A stretch of DNA of 64,000 nt, taken from the NCBI GenBank assembly GCA_029817715.1, contig JARUPY010000455.1, positions 377,001 to 441,000 of the forward strand, read 5' to 3'. The notes beneath the pieces were generated by a model. That model had not been told where the DNA came from. It did not search any database and was given only the letters and a program-made list of their open reading frames with translations. Position numbers and translations under genes: made by a program. This document shows, one piece after another, positions 19,754 through 32,086 of the stretch. This stretch comes from Melastoma dodecandrum (Eukaryota; Streptophyta; Magnoliopsida; Myrtales; Melastomataceae). Position 1 is the first letter of the stretch. The number at the start of each line of letters is the position of its first letter.

Positions 19754-20974
19754 ATGACGATCTCATTCCCTCCGTCCCCGTCTCCGTCGCCGTCGTCGTC
19801 CCCGGCTTCTCCTCCTCTCCCCCTATCCTTCCTCATCCACAGCCACTCTTCGTCCTCTTCCCTCCAGCCTCCCCAGTCAAACAAGTCATCCGTCAACTTC
19901 AGCCCTCCCCTGATCGCCATGGTCGTCATCGTCGCCACCGCCTTCCTCGCTGTTTCCTACTCCCGTCTCCTCTCCCGACACCTCCTCCGCCTCCACGACC
20001 ACATCCGCCGCCGTCACCGCCGACTCCCCACTTCCTCCGATGCCTCTTCCTCCTCGTCTCCTCCCTTCATCGATTCCCCTCCCTCGGACGGCTTCCGTGT
20101 TTACTCCCCCTACGGTCTCGACGACGGCGTCATCAAGACTCTGCCGCTTTCCCTCTTCACCTGCTCATCCTCACGAGCAAGGGACTGCGCTGTCTGCCTC
20201 CTCGAGTTCGAGCGCGGCCATGACTATGTCCGCACCCTCCCCAACTGCGCCCACTCCTTCCACGTCGACTGTATCGACATGTGGCTCCGGTCGCACGCCA
20301 ATTGTCCCATATGCCGCGCAGGGATCTTTTCAAGCTCCCCTTTCACACCTCTCATGGCTTCAAGGATCCGGCCGAGCCTCGACGATGACGATGCCATCCT
20401 CAACGACCTGGTCATCTTTGAGGAGATAGGCACGAGCCCCGACTGTGGCAATCCCAACGCAAGCATCCTGAACAACTACAACGGGACCAGCAGCAGCCAC
20501 GTAATGTATCCCGAGATCATCGAGGAGGATCTCACACGACCAAGGGAGTTCCTCCTCAAGAGGTCGTACTCGTTCGGATGCGAGAGGGGGGGAACCGCGG
20601 TATCAGCGGTGGAGGAGGCGGTGACCGCATCTCCCTGGAGATGGAGGAGAGGCTGGAAGAGGATGTCTCCATTTGGGATGATAGGGAAGGGGAGCAGTGC
20701 TGGGAGAGTCTTCTCTTTAAGATACTCAAACCACAGCACCTACAGGAAGAGCAGCCCGGTCATGTTCAGGAGGAGGTCTGGGGGGTTCTTCCCGCTATCG
20801 GAGTCGAGATTCTCGATTGGATCACGGAGGGGGAAGTTCGTGGGGAGCCCGATGATGTCGGTGGGGGGTGGAGGGGGAAGGTGGTCGTCGCTGTCTTCGT
20901 CGGCGAGCAGGCTCCGGTGCGGGGACCCGGAGGCGCTGCTGTCGCCGGACCGGTTCAGCAGCAATAGAACATAA
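19754..20974 (+). CDS. ATL-family RING-H2 E3 ubiquitin ligase (ATL65-like)
   Basis: Single exon, 406 aa, first ATG at 19754; an in-frame GTG 27 bp upstream was not used. ATL proteins are membrane-anchored E3 ligases, often in defence and stress signalling. Seen: a Ser/Pro-rich N terminus; one transmembrane span LIAMVVIVATAFLAVSYS at about 52-70; a basic stretch; the GLD motif in YGLDDGVIKTLPLSLF; the RING-H2 finger CAVCLLEF, then CAHSFHVDCIDMWLRSHANC and CPIC (C-X2-C, C-X-H-X2-H-X2-C, C-X2-C) at about 145-187. The C-terminal half has an REFLLKRSYSFG motif common in long ATLs. Lack of introns is normal for ATLs. Confidence 0.92.
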   Translation: MTISFPPSPSPSPSSSPASPPLPLSFLIHSHSSSSSLQPPQSNKSSVNFSPPLIAMVVIVATAFLAVSYSRLLSRHLLRLHDHIRRRHRRLPTSSDASSSSSPPFIDSPPSDGFRVYSPYGLDDGVIKTLPLSLFTCSSSRARDCAVCLLEFERGHDYVRTLPNCAHSFHVDCIDMWLRSHANCPICRAGIFSSSPFTPLMASRIRPSLDDDDAILNDLVIFEEIGTSPDCGNPNASILNNYNGTSSSHVMYPEIIEEDLTRPREFLLKRSYSFGCERGGTAVSAVEEAVTASPWRWRRGWKRMSPFGMIGKGSSAGRVFSLRYSNHSTYRKSSPVMFRRRSGGFFPLSESRFSIGSRRGKFVGSPMMSVGGGGGRWSSLSSSASRLRCGDPEALLSPDRFSSNRT

Positions 20975-23900
20975 AACAATTTCGGGGTTAATTCAGGGAA
21001 AAAAGAACTGAGAGATAACACGTGGACGGAGGGGATGGAACTTGGTGAGGGGAGGAATGGACGGTGAGAGATGTGGGTTACCGTTCTTGGTACTGGGGAG
21101 GTTGCAGGGCATTGATTATGGGGGGAAGATATGCAATTTAATGAGGGGGGGAGGAGGAGTGAAGGAAGAAAGGTGGAGAAGAAGAGTGGATGGGGAGTGG
21201 GGGAGGTGTAATTGAATGTGGGTTTTTGGCAAAAGGGTCACCGACAGGAAGGGGAAGAGGAGGTCCAATTTTTCTTCTTGTGAATGTGGGTTTCTACGAG
21301 GAGAGGTAAGAATGGTTTTGTATTCTGCATTAAACATTGCCTAGATTTTTGCTTCATTCATTCATTCACTTATTGCATTTGCCATTTCTGCCCGGTTCAT
21401 AATTGGGAGCAGGGCATAGTGTTCTTTCTTTTTTAATATATTATATTTATATTTGCTGGGAGATTATTCTGTACAGATCATTAAAGGTTGGTTTTGGTGT
21501 TATCGATGATTGTCATGAGGTTTTCTTTATTTCTTTGTTTCTGGGTTTTGTTTGATGTGCTCTGCGAGTACTGACTGCCCTTCACCTCGTTGCCAATTGC
21601 CATGCATTTTTGTTTTTTTTTTTTTAATTTCCCTTTGGTGGTAGTAGTCTCTGTTTTTCTTGTCTTCAAGCCTTTCGCCATGCAGGCTGGCTTTAATTTA
21701 GATTTCCTATTTAAAAAAAAAATGTCAGACATTATTACCATGCAGGCGGCTGTCTTATCTTTTTTTTTTGGCCCTTTTATGATTTGTAGGTCTCCCAGCA
21801 GTAATTTGTGTGGTTCGTACAAGGAAATTAATTGGCTGTGCTTCCAGGACACGGCAATTATCTCTTTGCATCCACGGGCTGTCTCCAGTTTGGGAGGAGG
21901 AGGAGGAGGAGGAGGTCCTGCCTTGTTCCACACAACATGCGACCGTTGTGTTCTGTTTGGCATTGGCATTCGATTCCGGCGAACGAGATTGTGAGCCAGC
22001 CGCATGTTCGTATTGGACGGAGCTGCGGCGGTCTGCAGTCGCGGTCTGGGCAGATACGCCTTCTGTTAAATGATATAAATTTTTCTTTTTTCGAAGGAGA
22101 TGGTGGTGGTGGTGTGGCTTTTATGCCATTGTATACGCGTCTTGGTTTTCTCTACTAATATATCAGCAAGCCTATCATTAAATTTTCGAGCAGAATTACG
22201 ATATTTGAGAAGCATAAGGTGGAAATCTCGTGACGAAGAGACTGTCGCAAGCCATATCGCCGAATGCTCTGGGAACAGAAGGGGGGCAGTAAACACTCCT
22301 CCGTAACCAAACATACCTCAGACGACAGGCGCCGGCTGCGGTCAGCCGACAAGCATCGTCGGGCCCATTTGAACTCTGCAGACGACACGCTTCAGACGAT
22401 GGTAATCCCCTCGGACCTGATGTTGGGGACAACAATAGACAAACGCTGGGAAACACAAACCCCCCAAGTCTCCTGCTTTTGAAAGGCTACACAGAGTTCC
22501 TTGATGGGCCCGGCACGTCTGAAAATGGGCCCAAGTTACATCGGCCCAGTGTTTAAAATAAACGAGTGATGATGCTTTTACGCTGTAAAAAGCTGGACGA
22601 ATTGAAACAGCCTCCTATTTTGTTTTGACCTCCAATTTATTTAACACTTAAGGTCAACTGCCGGCACGGGCTACCTGTCTCCCTTTATAACAATTTTTGT
22701 TTTTTTTTTGTACGTGCCCAAGACCTACGTAATCGTATTTTATAACGTCCAGAGGTGGCGCCTCCGGCGAGCCGACAAGTGGCATATAAACTTGAGATCT
22801 CCACTACGAAAGAGAAAAATGTTTTAATATGTTGGTTAGGTTAACACTGAAGTAAGTACCTTCCACGTAAACCCAAGGCTGGAGATTTAATAATAATATG
22901 GTATCTACGTCGCGTGGTTAGATTACTATATAATACACGATGGCTTCTGCTAATTTGCGTGTTTCTTAAGGGGTGGGGGTGGGGGTGGGGGTGGGGGGGC
23001 ATGTTTGTTCAAACACAGACATAAAGTTCTTTGTCTTGCTTAAAGAATCGGATTAATACAAACCCATTAATATCTAATGACACACCACCCCCCCATTATT
23101 AAATGAACAGTACGTGACTTTGCCTTTAAAAAAAATCAGTAGATTAGCCCGATAGTTCATCCGGAACTAATGTTAGGTCAGGGGTCCATTTCCTTGAAGT
23201 TTAGTTGGGAGAAGAGGTCATGATTTGATGGATATCGATGAAGATCTTACTTTCCAAGTGTACGAGTCTAGTTCCCCGATAGTTACTAATTCAACTAGAC
23301 AACAATTCTACACACTTCACTTTAGGAGTCTGATTGAGAGCAAACCTGAGGAGACGAGGTGACGTGATTAGGAGGATTAAAGAAGGTAGTGGGGAGGGGG
23401 GGAGGGGGTTAAGGTGTCGATCTCCTGTTGGTACCATCACCTAAAAAAACAATAATAACTGTCTTGTGGTTCGGACTAATTAGCATTCACAACGTTTTAG
23501 TCATTTTAATTTTATTTTTTAAAAGAACGAAATATCATTAAGAAAGAGGGCGAAGAGATTAAGATGAATCCCCCCAACCCCACTTAAAAAGATTAGTAGG
23601 TTGACCTTTTTACTGTAATTGCAGAGAGCAGCGTGATGGACGTCTGAATAAGAATGAAAGGATAACACATGTATCCATTCGTTATCCATCTTCGGGCAAA
23701 GTCAAAAACTCCCTTTCCAAAATTTTGAAGTTTGTGAAGCCATGCAATTAATGCAATGGGGAGACAGAGAGAGAGAGAGAGATCAGACTTTGTAAAATCC
23801 TAAAGGTTGACATTTGGCCAAGTGGGGTAGGGGAGGGGATTTTCATTCTGTACTTTGGTGGGTGATTAAGATTAGTTAGCCTACCCTTGGACAAAATAGG

Positions 23901-25164
23901 CAAATAGGGAGTGACGGGAGGGATGATATTGATGCCCTCTTGGTTGCCCTTTTTGTCAGCCTCCACGACATCTGTGCGTATCTTGTGTTATTAGATTTGG
24001 TTAGAGGATAAAAAAAGAACGACATTTGGGTCGATTGCGGCTACAAAACGGTATCGTCACATTTATTCGACCCCGTTTTGGCCGGTAGGTTTTCGGAACT
24101 CGGTTAAATCATAGAAGGGGCATCTGGTTCCGGACTCTTCTCCTTTTCCCTCCCGGGCAAGGCTCCGGCCGATGTACTCGAGATGTGTTTGTGGGGGCTG
24201 GTGGCCGGTTTTCCGATTATGGTTTTATGTTTTGTGTGGATGGCGATCGCGACGGGATGATATGGTCGCGTCGATGTAATACGAACACGCCCCAATGGCG
24301 GAGTGAAAGAAGGCATTGATGTGGGCTTCTCACGTATTACATCATCGTATCATAATGCTTTTGCAAATAAAAACCTATACCGTCCGGCTCTATCTGTCTT
24401 CGTGTGTGAACCAAGAAAGACTTGTCGCTTTTATCATGATCCCCTTCCTGTCATTGTTCTTACAAACCGATCGATAATTCGGTCCGCACATTTGAAATCG
24501 TCAAACTCTTCCTTTTCTTAACGTTTTGGCTAACGACGGCATTTGGCTTCGGAAACCCTCGCTCCAAAACATTTTATGATTCCGTTTCCTACCCCTCTCT
24601 TGTTCGCGGTGGCCAGACTTTCGACGGTGGCCGCATCAGACAAGGAGGGTAATGTTTTCGGTTCGTTTCTTGGGTTTAGACTAACGAAAATGAATACATC
24701 AACAAACATGCTTTAGGCCTCCACAAGGATAAAGAAAACTCTAATTCATTCACTAAACATCATGGGGTGGTGACGTGAGAAAGCATATGAATTCCTTAAT
24801 CTTTGATTTGAATTGTCCCGAAACCACGAGGAAAAGGGGCATGTTTTTTTTTCACATGCCTTTTTACCGGGGATTCGGCCAATGTTCCTGAATCCATCAA
24901 GTCAACAAGCATCAAATCTTATCCTAATAAATAATACAACACATTAATCATGTGCCAATCCCCCATTTAGTCATACTTAAAATACCAACCAACAACATTT
25001 GGAAGTTAATTTAGATACGACCTCTAACTTTAATCAATATACGTGTGTTTTGTAAATAAATAGAGAAAATCGATCGAGTTCACCTGCATTATCCGGTTCC
25101 CGGTAACCCGCGTGTCCACGTCCTTACCTGGACGATGAAGTTGTCATCCTCACGTATCCTCCTT
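20975..25164. other. Gene-poor stretch of about 4.2 kb
   Basis: I found no gene. It holds a GGGGT/GGGGGT repeat (22970-22999), a GA dinucleotide run (about 23762-23782), GGCCCA-type motifs near 22506-22550 and a few open stretches without domains (for example 21481-22005 minus, 22264-22482 plus). Composition varies between poly-T/A-rich and GC-rich blocks. Probably the long upstream region of the WD40 gene plus repeat debris. Confidence 0.5.
22970..22999 (+). repeat. G-quadruplex-type (GGGGGT)n tract
   Basis: Five G runs of 4 to 7 bases, each separated by a single T, on the plus strand. This meets the standard G3+N1-7 quadruplex pattern with very short loops. No gene within 1 kb. Confidence 0.85.
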
Positions 25165-25216
25165 ACACGTGTCCTCGCTTCCCCACCTAACAGGACCTTC
25201 CATCTTGTCTATTTAA
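25165..25216 (+). promoter_or_regulatory. WD40 gene promoter: ABRE/G-box and TATA box
   Basis: ACACGTGTCC at 25165-25174 is an ABRE-like G-box. TATTTAA at 25210-25216 is a TATA box about 153 bp before the ATG, followed by a C-rich stretch. Another ACGT-containing box lies near 25115. This suggests ABA or stress input, by inference only. Confidence 0.55.
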
Positions 25217-25368
25217 ACCCCCCCACCCCCCCATGTTAACTATTTCCAATCTGTCTCTCGACTAAAGTCTAAAAACTAGTTTCATAACTATTTCCCAGCT
25301 TGACACAAAATCTCTTTTTCTTACAACCTCAGCAAGAACGTCGGTTATTATCTTCCGAGTAATCTACG

Positions 25369-26814
25369 ATGAGGAGCAAAAGATCAGGAGGAGGCTCCCT
25401 GTACAAGGACGAGCAGGAGCCCCTAAAGGTAGCCATGTCTATTGTTCCTCGCCACGACCGACGGCCGACCTTTGCATCCTTTCTGCGTGAAGATGAGAAG
25501 GAGAAGGCCTTGTCTGCCGGGGAGGATGAGGATTTCGCTGCATATAGCCCTCGCCGCTTCTCGGAGGCTTCCTCGACGAGCCCGCTTCTCTATGAGGCCG
25601 ATGGGATGACATCACCTTTGATTACAACTCCCTTCACGATGTCGCCGTACGTGAAGTCGCCGTGGATAATCCCTGCTCCGATGAAGGATCAGCCACTCGA
25701 GCAGGATTACTGCGACTTCCCGAGGAATGGGCTGATTGGGTCGCTCGTTCGGAAGGAGGGCCACGTGTACTCGCTGGCAGCTTCTGGGGACTTGCTGTAC
25801 ACGGGCTCCGACAGTAAGAATATTAGGGTGTGGAAGAATTTTGAGGAGTTCTCGGGGTTCAAGTCGAACAGCGGCCTCGTGAAGGCGATCGTGATATCCG
25901 GCGACAGGATCTTCACGGGCCACCAGGACGGGAAGATCAGGATCTGGAGGTCTGTACTTCAGGGGAACGTCCATAAGAGGGTAGGGAGCCTCCCCAAGTG
26001 GCAGGACCGGGTGAAGAGCTCTATGAACCCCAAGTCCTACGTGAAGGTCCGCCGCCACCGCAAGGCGTTACGGATAACGCACTTTGATGCGGTGTCTTGC
26101 TTGAGCCTTGATGAGGAAGCTGGGATTCTGTACTCGGGGTCATGGGACAAGACCATGAAGGTGTGGAGGACATCCGACTCGAGATGCATGGAGTCGGTGA
26201 CGGCGCACGACGACGCGGTGAACACAGTGCTTGCAATGGGGAAGGGGATGGTGCTGACAGGATCAGCAGACGGCATGGTGAAGGTCTGGCGGAGAGACCT
26301 CAACGTACGGAGGAACGCGACGAGGCACGTGCTAGTTCGTGTCCTGTTGAGCCAGGAGAGCGCGGTGACGTCCCTGGCAGCCAACATCGCTTCAGACGTG
26401 ATATACTGCGGGTCATCAGACGGGGCGGTGAACTTCTGGACGGTTTTGAGGGGGCGGGAAATGAGACACGAAGGGGTGCTCCGGGGGCACTGGATGGCAG
26501 TCCTATGCCTGGCGACCGGGGGTAACCGCCTGGTGTTCAGCGGATCGGCAGACAAGAGCGTCCGCGTGTGGAGGAGGGAGGAATCAGGCTCCGCGCACGC
26601 GTGCATCGCAACACTGGCAGGGCATGCGGGGCCGATAAAGTGCCTAGCCGTCGTGGCGGAGGAGGACAACGGCGCAGCGGCAGCATCCTCGTCATGGGAG
26701 GAAGAAGAGGAGGGAGATAGTCCCGATCAACGGTGGAGGGTGTACAGCGGGAGCCTGGACAGGTCGGTCAGGGTGTGGAGCGTGGCGGGGGATCAGCACG
26801 TGCAGAGCACGTGA
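25369..26814 (+). CDS. WD40 repeat protein, JINGUBANG-like
   Basis: Single exon, 481 aa. A first 125 residues without repeats (basic start, then a Ser/Pro-rich part) lead into about seven WD40 repeats forming one propeller. WD endings visible: KNIRVWKNF, GKIRIWRSV, KTMKVWRTS, GMVKVWRRD, GAVNFWTVL, KSVRVWRRE and RSVRVWSVA. Order and spacing fit the plant JINGUBANG family, whose founding member restrains pollen germination with TCP4 in Arabidopsis. It directly precedes the XLG gene in the same orientation. From memory At4g34380 and XLG2 (At4g34390) are arranged the same way, so this is the likely At4g34380 orthologue. An acidic insert (about 433-450) lies between the last two repeats. Confidence 0.9.
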   Translation: MRSKRSGGGSLYKDEQEPLKVAMSIVPRHDRRPTFASFLREDEKEKALSAGEDEDFAAYSPRRFSEASSTSPLLYEADGMTSPLITTPFTMSPYVKSPWIIPAPMKDQPLEQDYCDFPRNGLIGSLVRKEGHVYSLAASGDLLYTGSDSKNIRVWKNFEEFSGFKSNSGLVKAIVISGDRIFTGHQDGKIRIWRSVLQGNVHKRVGSLPKWQDRVKSSMNPKSYVKVRRHRKALRITHFDAVSCLSLDEEAGILYSGSWDKTMKVWRTSDSRCMESVTAHDDAVNTVLAMGKGMVLTGSADGMVKVWRRDLNVRRNATRHVLVRVLLSQESAVTSLAANIASDVIYCGSSDGAVNFWTVLRGREMRHEGVLRGHWMAVLCLATGGNRLVFSGSADKSVRVWRREESGSAHACIATLAGHAGPIKCLAVVAEEDNGAAAASSSWEEEEEGDSPDQRWRVYSGSLDRSVRVWSVAGDQHVQST

Positions 26815-28082
26815 TTCGGACGGCGGGAGACGTGTGGGGTCGAAGTAATTAAAAAAAAAAAAATAACGGGAAGAGACGGAGTACAAGACAAGGAAGAAAC
26901 AACGCGGCCGTCGGTGGTCGGCAGATTTGTGGTCCAAAATCATCACCAAACCAAATCCAACATCCAAAACCAGTTTGTGGGAATTGGTCAGAAAGATTTT
27001 GGGTTCAGGTGTGAATCGTTTTCCAAAGGAAGATGCCTGAAACGAGGATTTTATCGAGTCCGGCAAGGAAGTTCGGGAGACACCAAACCATTCCCTTACC
27101 ATTGACCAAATTTTACATAGATTGGTATCCTCGTACGAATTGTCGTGTATCATCCCGGCTATAGGCAAATCAAGGCATGCGAAATTAATATGGAGACTCT
27201 GTGCATTTATTTTTTTATTTTTGTGAAATGTAAATCCAAATGAACTTATAAAAAAAAAAATCCAAATGAATGTGAAAATCAAGCAACTATTTATTTTTCC
27301 TGTTTTTTTCTAATTAAAACTGAAAATGGGCCGAATCCAACTCAAAACGGATAAACATTAAAGAGTAGTATGGGCTTTTTCAATAGGCCCGTGATTGCCT
27401 ATTGGGCCGTTTCTCAGTAAGCAGCGCATAATAATAATAATACCACGTGACAAAAAGTCAGCTGCGTGAATAGACTTTGCTCAACAATCCCGTGTGGACC
27501 TTCCACAAATATGAAATAGAATTAGGACAGGACCACCATCCCGGGTAATTCCACGAAATTCTCCCTGTTTTCTTTTTGACTAATTCTTTTTTTCCTCCGT
27601 TTGAATCGTTCCACTCCGATGGAGCAAAACAGTACATAATTTGGAATACATCGTTGTTATATAAAAAAACATACGCGTCCATCTGATCGTAATAAAAATT
27701 CGTGAGAAGCAAACGAGGATTTAGGTTTGGTAATAACAAATAGTTACTTTTGCTATTGTTATTACAAAGCTGCAGGGACAGGCCAATCCGACGAGGTGGT
27801 CGACCAGGAAGAAAGACCGATCCACCCCCGGATCACATCAGTCATCATCAGTCCTTTCTGTTGCTCATTGCTTCCTCACTTGGGACCGTGAAAACCACGT
27901 TTCCTTTGTCGTCCTCGGTCAAGGCAGAAGAAACGGTCAAAAGCTCCAACACACCAGCATTTGAGTTCGTTTATATGTCCTGGCTGATGTAAGAAGACGA
28001 GTCTGAAAAAACCTCTTCCTCTTCTGGGGTGAGTGAGTTTTCCTGTCCTTTTCTCGGTCCAGACCTCTCCTTTCTTGTTTAG
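26815..28082. other. Intergenic between the WD40 gene and XLG
   Basis: WD40 3' flank with an A run (26850-26863), then the XLG upstream region. TGGGCC/GGCCCA-like motifs occur near 27327-27405. No gene recognised. Confidence 0.5.
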
Positions 28083-31000
28083 ATGACTGGGATCCTGCGG
28101 AAAGTGTTGCCCTTAGGGGATCCCGTTAGGAAGACCGAGTACGATGAGGAGTTCAGCGTTGAGTACTCCATCGCGCTGGAGTATAAGGGCCCTCCTCTCC
28201 CGTACGACCTCCCTCATGCCTCGCCCGTCGTCGTCGGCGAAATCCCCACCGCCGTTGCCCTCCCTTCGTGGTCCAGGTTGCTCGATGTTCCGTTGCCGGT
28301 CATCCAGCCCATCAAGAAGAAGGCTCGTCCCGGGGAAGATGGCGGCGGGAAATTCGAAGTCATTGGATTGCCCCGGAATTCCCCCCATGCCGATGCCAAG
28401 TTCGATTCGTCGTTGTCGATCGGGAGCGAAGGCAGTTCGAGGAGTCAGGAGGACGAGATGTTAGGTGATTCCACCTCGAGCAGTGGTTATCCTTGTGAGT
28501 CTCCGGTTCATGGCCAAGAGAATAGACCCTCTGCGGTGAAGTTTCGCAGTCCAGATTCTTCGGGAGCTTACGATGAACATTCGTTCGTTACTGATTCGGA
28601 GGGGGACACTATTCCGGGAAAGCCAAAGGCCCAGAACAGCGGGAAGAAGGGATCTTGTTATCACTGCCAAAGAGGAAGCAGGCTCACTGGAAAGGAGGCG
28701 TGCCTCGTCTGCGACGCAAAGTATTGTTACCGTTGTCTGTTAAGAGCCATGGGTTCGATGGCGGAGGGGAGGAAATGCCTCCTCTGCACTGGGTTCAGAA
28801 TCGATGAATCAAAGCGCGTCTCGCTTGGGAAATGCTCGCGCATGATGAAGCGACTCTTGCCGGAGGCTGAGATCAAACGCATAATGAGAGAGGAGATTTC
28901 ATGTGCGGTCAATCAGTTGTCTCCGAAACTGGTCTTCGTGAATAATAGGCCTCTCAATAAGCACGAGCTGCTCCTACTGCAGAGCTGTGCAAACCCACCA
29001 AAGAACTTGACTCCCGGCTACTACTGGTATGATCGAATTGCTGGCTTCTGGGGTAAGGTGAGGTCTCGAGTCCTGGTCGTGCTTAAAGTTCTTGTCATTG
29101 CGCAAACATCTCGGAAACTGGAAAATCGAGGTGTTAAGGCTGTTTTGGAATCAACAGGCCGGGGAAAAACCAAGTCAGTTGATCACCGAACTGTTGCGTG
29201 TTGGGGGTCAGATGGAAAGAGAAGCGAGCAACGGAAACACAGATGTGCTAATAAACGGCCGGGAGATCACCAAGGACGAGCGGAGGATGCTCAAGGTCGC
29301 TCCCGATGCATAACATAGGATGCTCTTCTTTTGGATATGTGATTGTGATTCGATTGCTGAACGCCTTAAATAAGTGCAGGCTGCAGGGATAAGTTGCAAA
29401 GGGAAGCCTCATTTCTGGGTGAGTCCGGATGGTCTGTGCCAGGAAGAAGGGCAGAACAATCCCAAGGGAATGATATGGGAAAAGGTACTTCTCGAAGACA
29501 TTGTCGAATTACTTTTCGTGGTTAGATCATAAAGTTCTCTTCTTAGGAGTTATTTTCCTCACTTCGTCTTGACAGGCAATGTCAAAGGTAACGTGTAGAA
29601 TATTGTCTTTGCCATATCCTTCCAACCGTGCCAGTTCAGAAAGAGAAGTAGAGAATAAGAAGAATGATGTTGATTACGCGAACGTTCCTCGTAAGCTGCT
29701 TCTCATCGGTTCGGAGAATTCTGGGACGAGCACCATATTCAAGCAGGTTAGTCTGCTGATTTCTCAATTCAGGTCTGCGTTTGTGTTGTGACAATACGGA
29801 TGTTGATCTCAGATGAAGATATCGTATGGGGACGCGTTCACTGAAGAAGAACGGAGAGGCCTCAAGTTGGTCATTCAGAGCAAGCTGTACTGCTACCTGG
29901 GTTTACTGATGGAAGCACGCGAGAGGTTCGAGAAAGAGAGCCTGCGTGACAAGGAAAAGGGGAAAAGTATCCTCGTCGAATGTGAAGTTAGCGATTCAGG
30001 TACTGTATTATGTTGGTGTAGCAGGATCACAATTCGCTACTACTACACTGCTTCGTTTGATGTTCTCTAACGAAATGAACCTGACTAATGCTCGAACTTC
30101 TGAAAGGTCATGGAAGTTGGGCGAAGGACAGCAGAAGAGAGAAAGGGAAGGGATTGGTGATCGATCAGTCTCGTCCGAGCCCTCCTGGTACGAGGAAGAC
30201 GAATTTCTAATTCTCATTCAGCTAACTGATAGTCAATACATAACGCATCGAGTGTATTAAACGTCTTTGTGCATTGACAGGGAAAATAATTCAGAAAGAA
30301 GCCAACCCAGCCTATGCAATAAGCCCGAAGCTGAAACGGTTCTCTGATTGGCTTGTTGGTGTTATAGCGGCTGGCAACATCGAAGATATGGTTTCCCCAG
30401 CTAGTCGTGAATATTCTGCATTGATCGATGAATTGTGGAAGGATGAAGCCATGCAAGCTACGTATAACAGAAGAAACGAGCTGGAAGAGCTTCCCAGGGT
30501 CGCTACTTACTTCCTAGAGCGAGTATGTTACGCTTTTCTTGTTGTTCTCTGAACAAACCATTTAGATCTGCTGGGATGTTTCGTCGTGGTTCATCTTATA
30601 AAGATGGACTTCTGCATTTCTTTTACAGGCGATGGAGATTGTGAAGGAAGATTATGAGCCGTCTGATATGGACATACTGTATGCGGAAGGGATATCATCC
30701 TCGAATGGTGTTGTCAGCACAAACTTTTCGTTTCCCAAATCAGTAGTATCAGGCTCTTTCAGGGACGCTGCGGCTGGGCATGTTGACTTGTCGAGGTGGG
30801 AAGATTTAATTCTATTTCATTATTCATGGAAGATCATTACGGCACGATCAAATTTGATTTTATCGCTGCTTCAAATATGCTGCAGTTACCAGGTCATCAG
30901 AGTGCACCCGAACAGCCTGGGTGAGAACTGCAAATGGCTGGAGATGTTCGAGGATGTGGACCTTGTCCTGTTTTGTGTCTCTTTGACGGATTATGACAAG

Positions 31001-31459
31001 TTCTTCGATGACGATAGCGGTGGATCGAAGAACAAGATGGTGGCAAGCAGGGACCTTTTCCAAAAGATTGTCACGCATCCAGTCTTTTCTAAGAAGGATT
31101 TCCTGCTGTTGCTCAATAAGTTTGACTTGTTCGAGGAGAAGATCGAGCAGGTCAGCCTCACAAGATGTGAATGGTTTAGCAATTTCAATCCGGTGATCAG
31201 CCACAATCACCACCGCGGAAACGACATCAATGGCAGCCCTTCGTTAGCGCAACGTGCCTTTTACTACATCGCTGTAATGTTCAAGAGGCACTTCCGGTCC
31301 CTCACGGATCGCAAGCTGTACGTATCGCAAGTGACAGGACTCGAGCAGGACACTGTGAAGGACTCCCTTCTATACGCAAGGGAAATCATCGATTGGGACG
31401 AGGACATTACTTTGATCACTGAGGAGTCTTCCACGGGCACAGAGGCAAGCTCCTCCTGA
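28083..31459 (+). CDS. Extra-large guanine nucleotide-binding protein (XLG1/2 type)
   Basis: Nine exons: 28083-29057, 29158-29295, 29380-29484, 29576-29746, 29813-29999, 30107-30187, 30281-30522, 30629-30795, 30886-31459; 879 aa. XLGs are plant-specific G-alpha-like proteins that work with G-beta-gamma in immunity and development. The N-terminal half has the family start (ILRKVLPLG; EYKGPPLPYDLP; PVIQPI) and a Cys-rich region CYHCQRGSRL, CLVCDAKYCYRC, CLLC. The G-alpha half starts near KLLLIGSENSGTSTIFKQ. The P-loop lacks the usual Lys (GT where GK is expected), as XLGs commonly show; SDMDILYAEG and LLNKFDLFEEKI (NKFD G4 box) follow. The exon 2 donor is GTCGCT, weak but required because the frame stops 18 bases later. 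It follows the WD40 gene as in Arabidopsis. Confidence 0.9.
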
Positions 31460-31831
31460 TCCATGCCAAGCCTGCATTTTCTCACAATCGCAGTCGCTTG
31501 GTTTGCGTTATTTCTTCCAGGACCAACAACACCACCCCAGGAGAAATGTACATTATTTACTAGAGGTAGAAGGCCCGAAAGCTCCTGTCCTGATTTCGGT
31601 GGATTAACCACATGGAAGTGGAAGGATCTCGTGAAAAATGACTTTCCATAGCATTATTACATTTTTTTTTCTGTATAGACCGAAATATGTTCTTCCCGAT
31701 AGCAGATCGACTGCTCCTATAAACAAAGGGGACACAGCTGCAAGGGAAAACGGAAGGAAATAAATAGAACAGAACACAAATGTTTCTTTCATTTTACAAT
31801 TCCGAATTCGTGATCATCGGGGTTTCGAGGG
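31460..31831. other. XLG 3' flank
   Basis: 3' UTR and spacer. No coding signal seen. Confidence 0.5.
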
Positions 31832-32086
31832 CTAGCACGGCGAAAAGCGATCCATGATCAAGCACAGCGTTGAATCTGAGATCGTATCCGCAGAAGTCTC
31901 TCTCGGAGCCAATACAATGGCCTCCCCGGCTCCCTTTCTCCTCCTCCCCATAACTTCTTCCCCTTTGGTTATACCGTCTTCTTCCCCACGACGATTCTCG
32001 GACTTCAACGCTAACAAGCTCCACAGCTTCGGCTTCCCCGAGAGCTTGGCTGCCTCGTTCTCAGTCGTCTCAAACAGCACTGACAT
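31832..32086 (-). CDS. Small hypothetical protein (84 aa), tentative
   Basis: An open frame from ATG 32086-32084 (the frame is open further upstream to 32209). It encodes a basic, polar peptide with KLSGKPKLWSLLALKSENRR in the middle and the end STLCLIMDRFSPC. The C-terminal LIMDRFxPC-like ending resembles small plant stress proteins I have seen, but I cannot name the family. It might be the last exon of a two-exon gene whose first exon I could not place. The minus orientation agrees with the neighbouring B3 gene. It may be non-coding. Confidence 0.35.
   Translation of the reverse strand: MSVLFETTENEAAKLSGKPKLWSLLALKSENRRGEEDGITKGEEVMGRRRKGAGEAIVLAPRETSADTISDSTLCLIMDRFSPC

Noticed and set aside
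19501..20223. A 240-aa Pro/His-rich frame overlapping the ATL gene start
   Set aside because: A frame-shifted reading of the ATL N terminus; no RING, no signal, contradicts the ATL frame that carries the RING-H2 motif.
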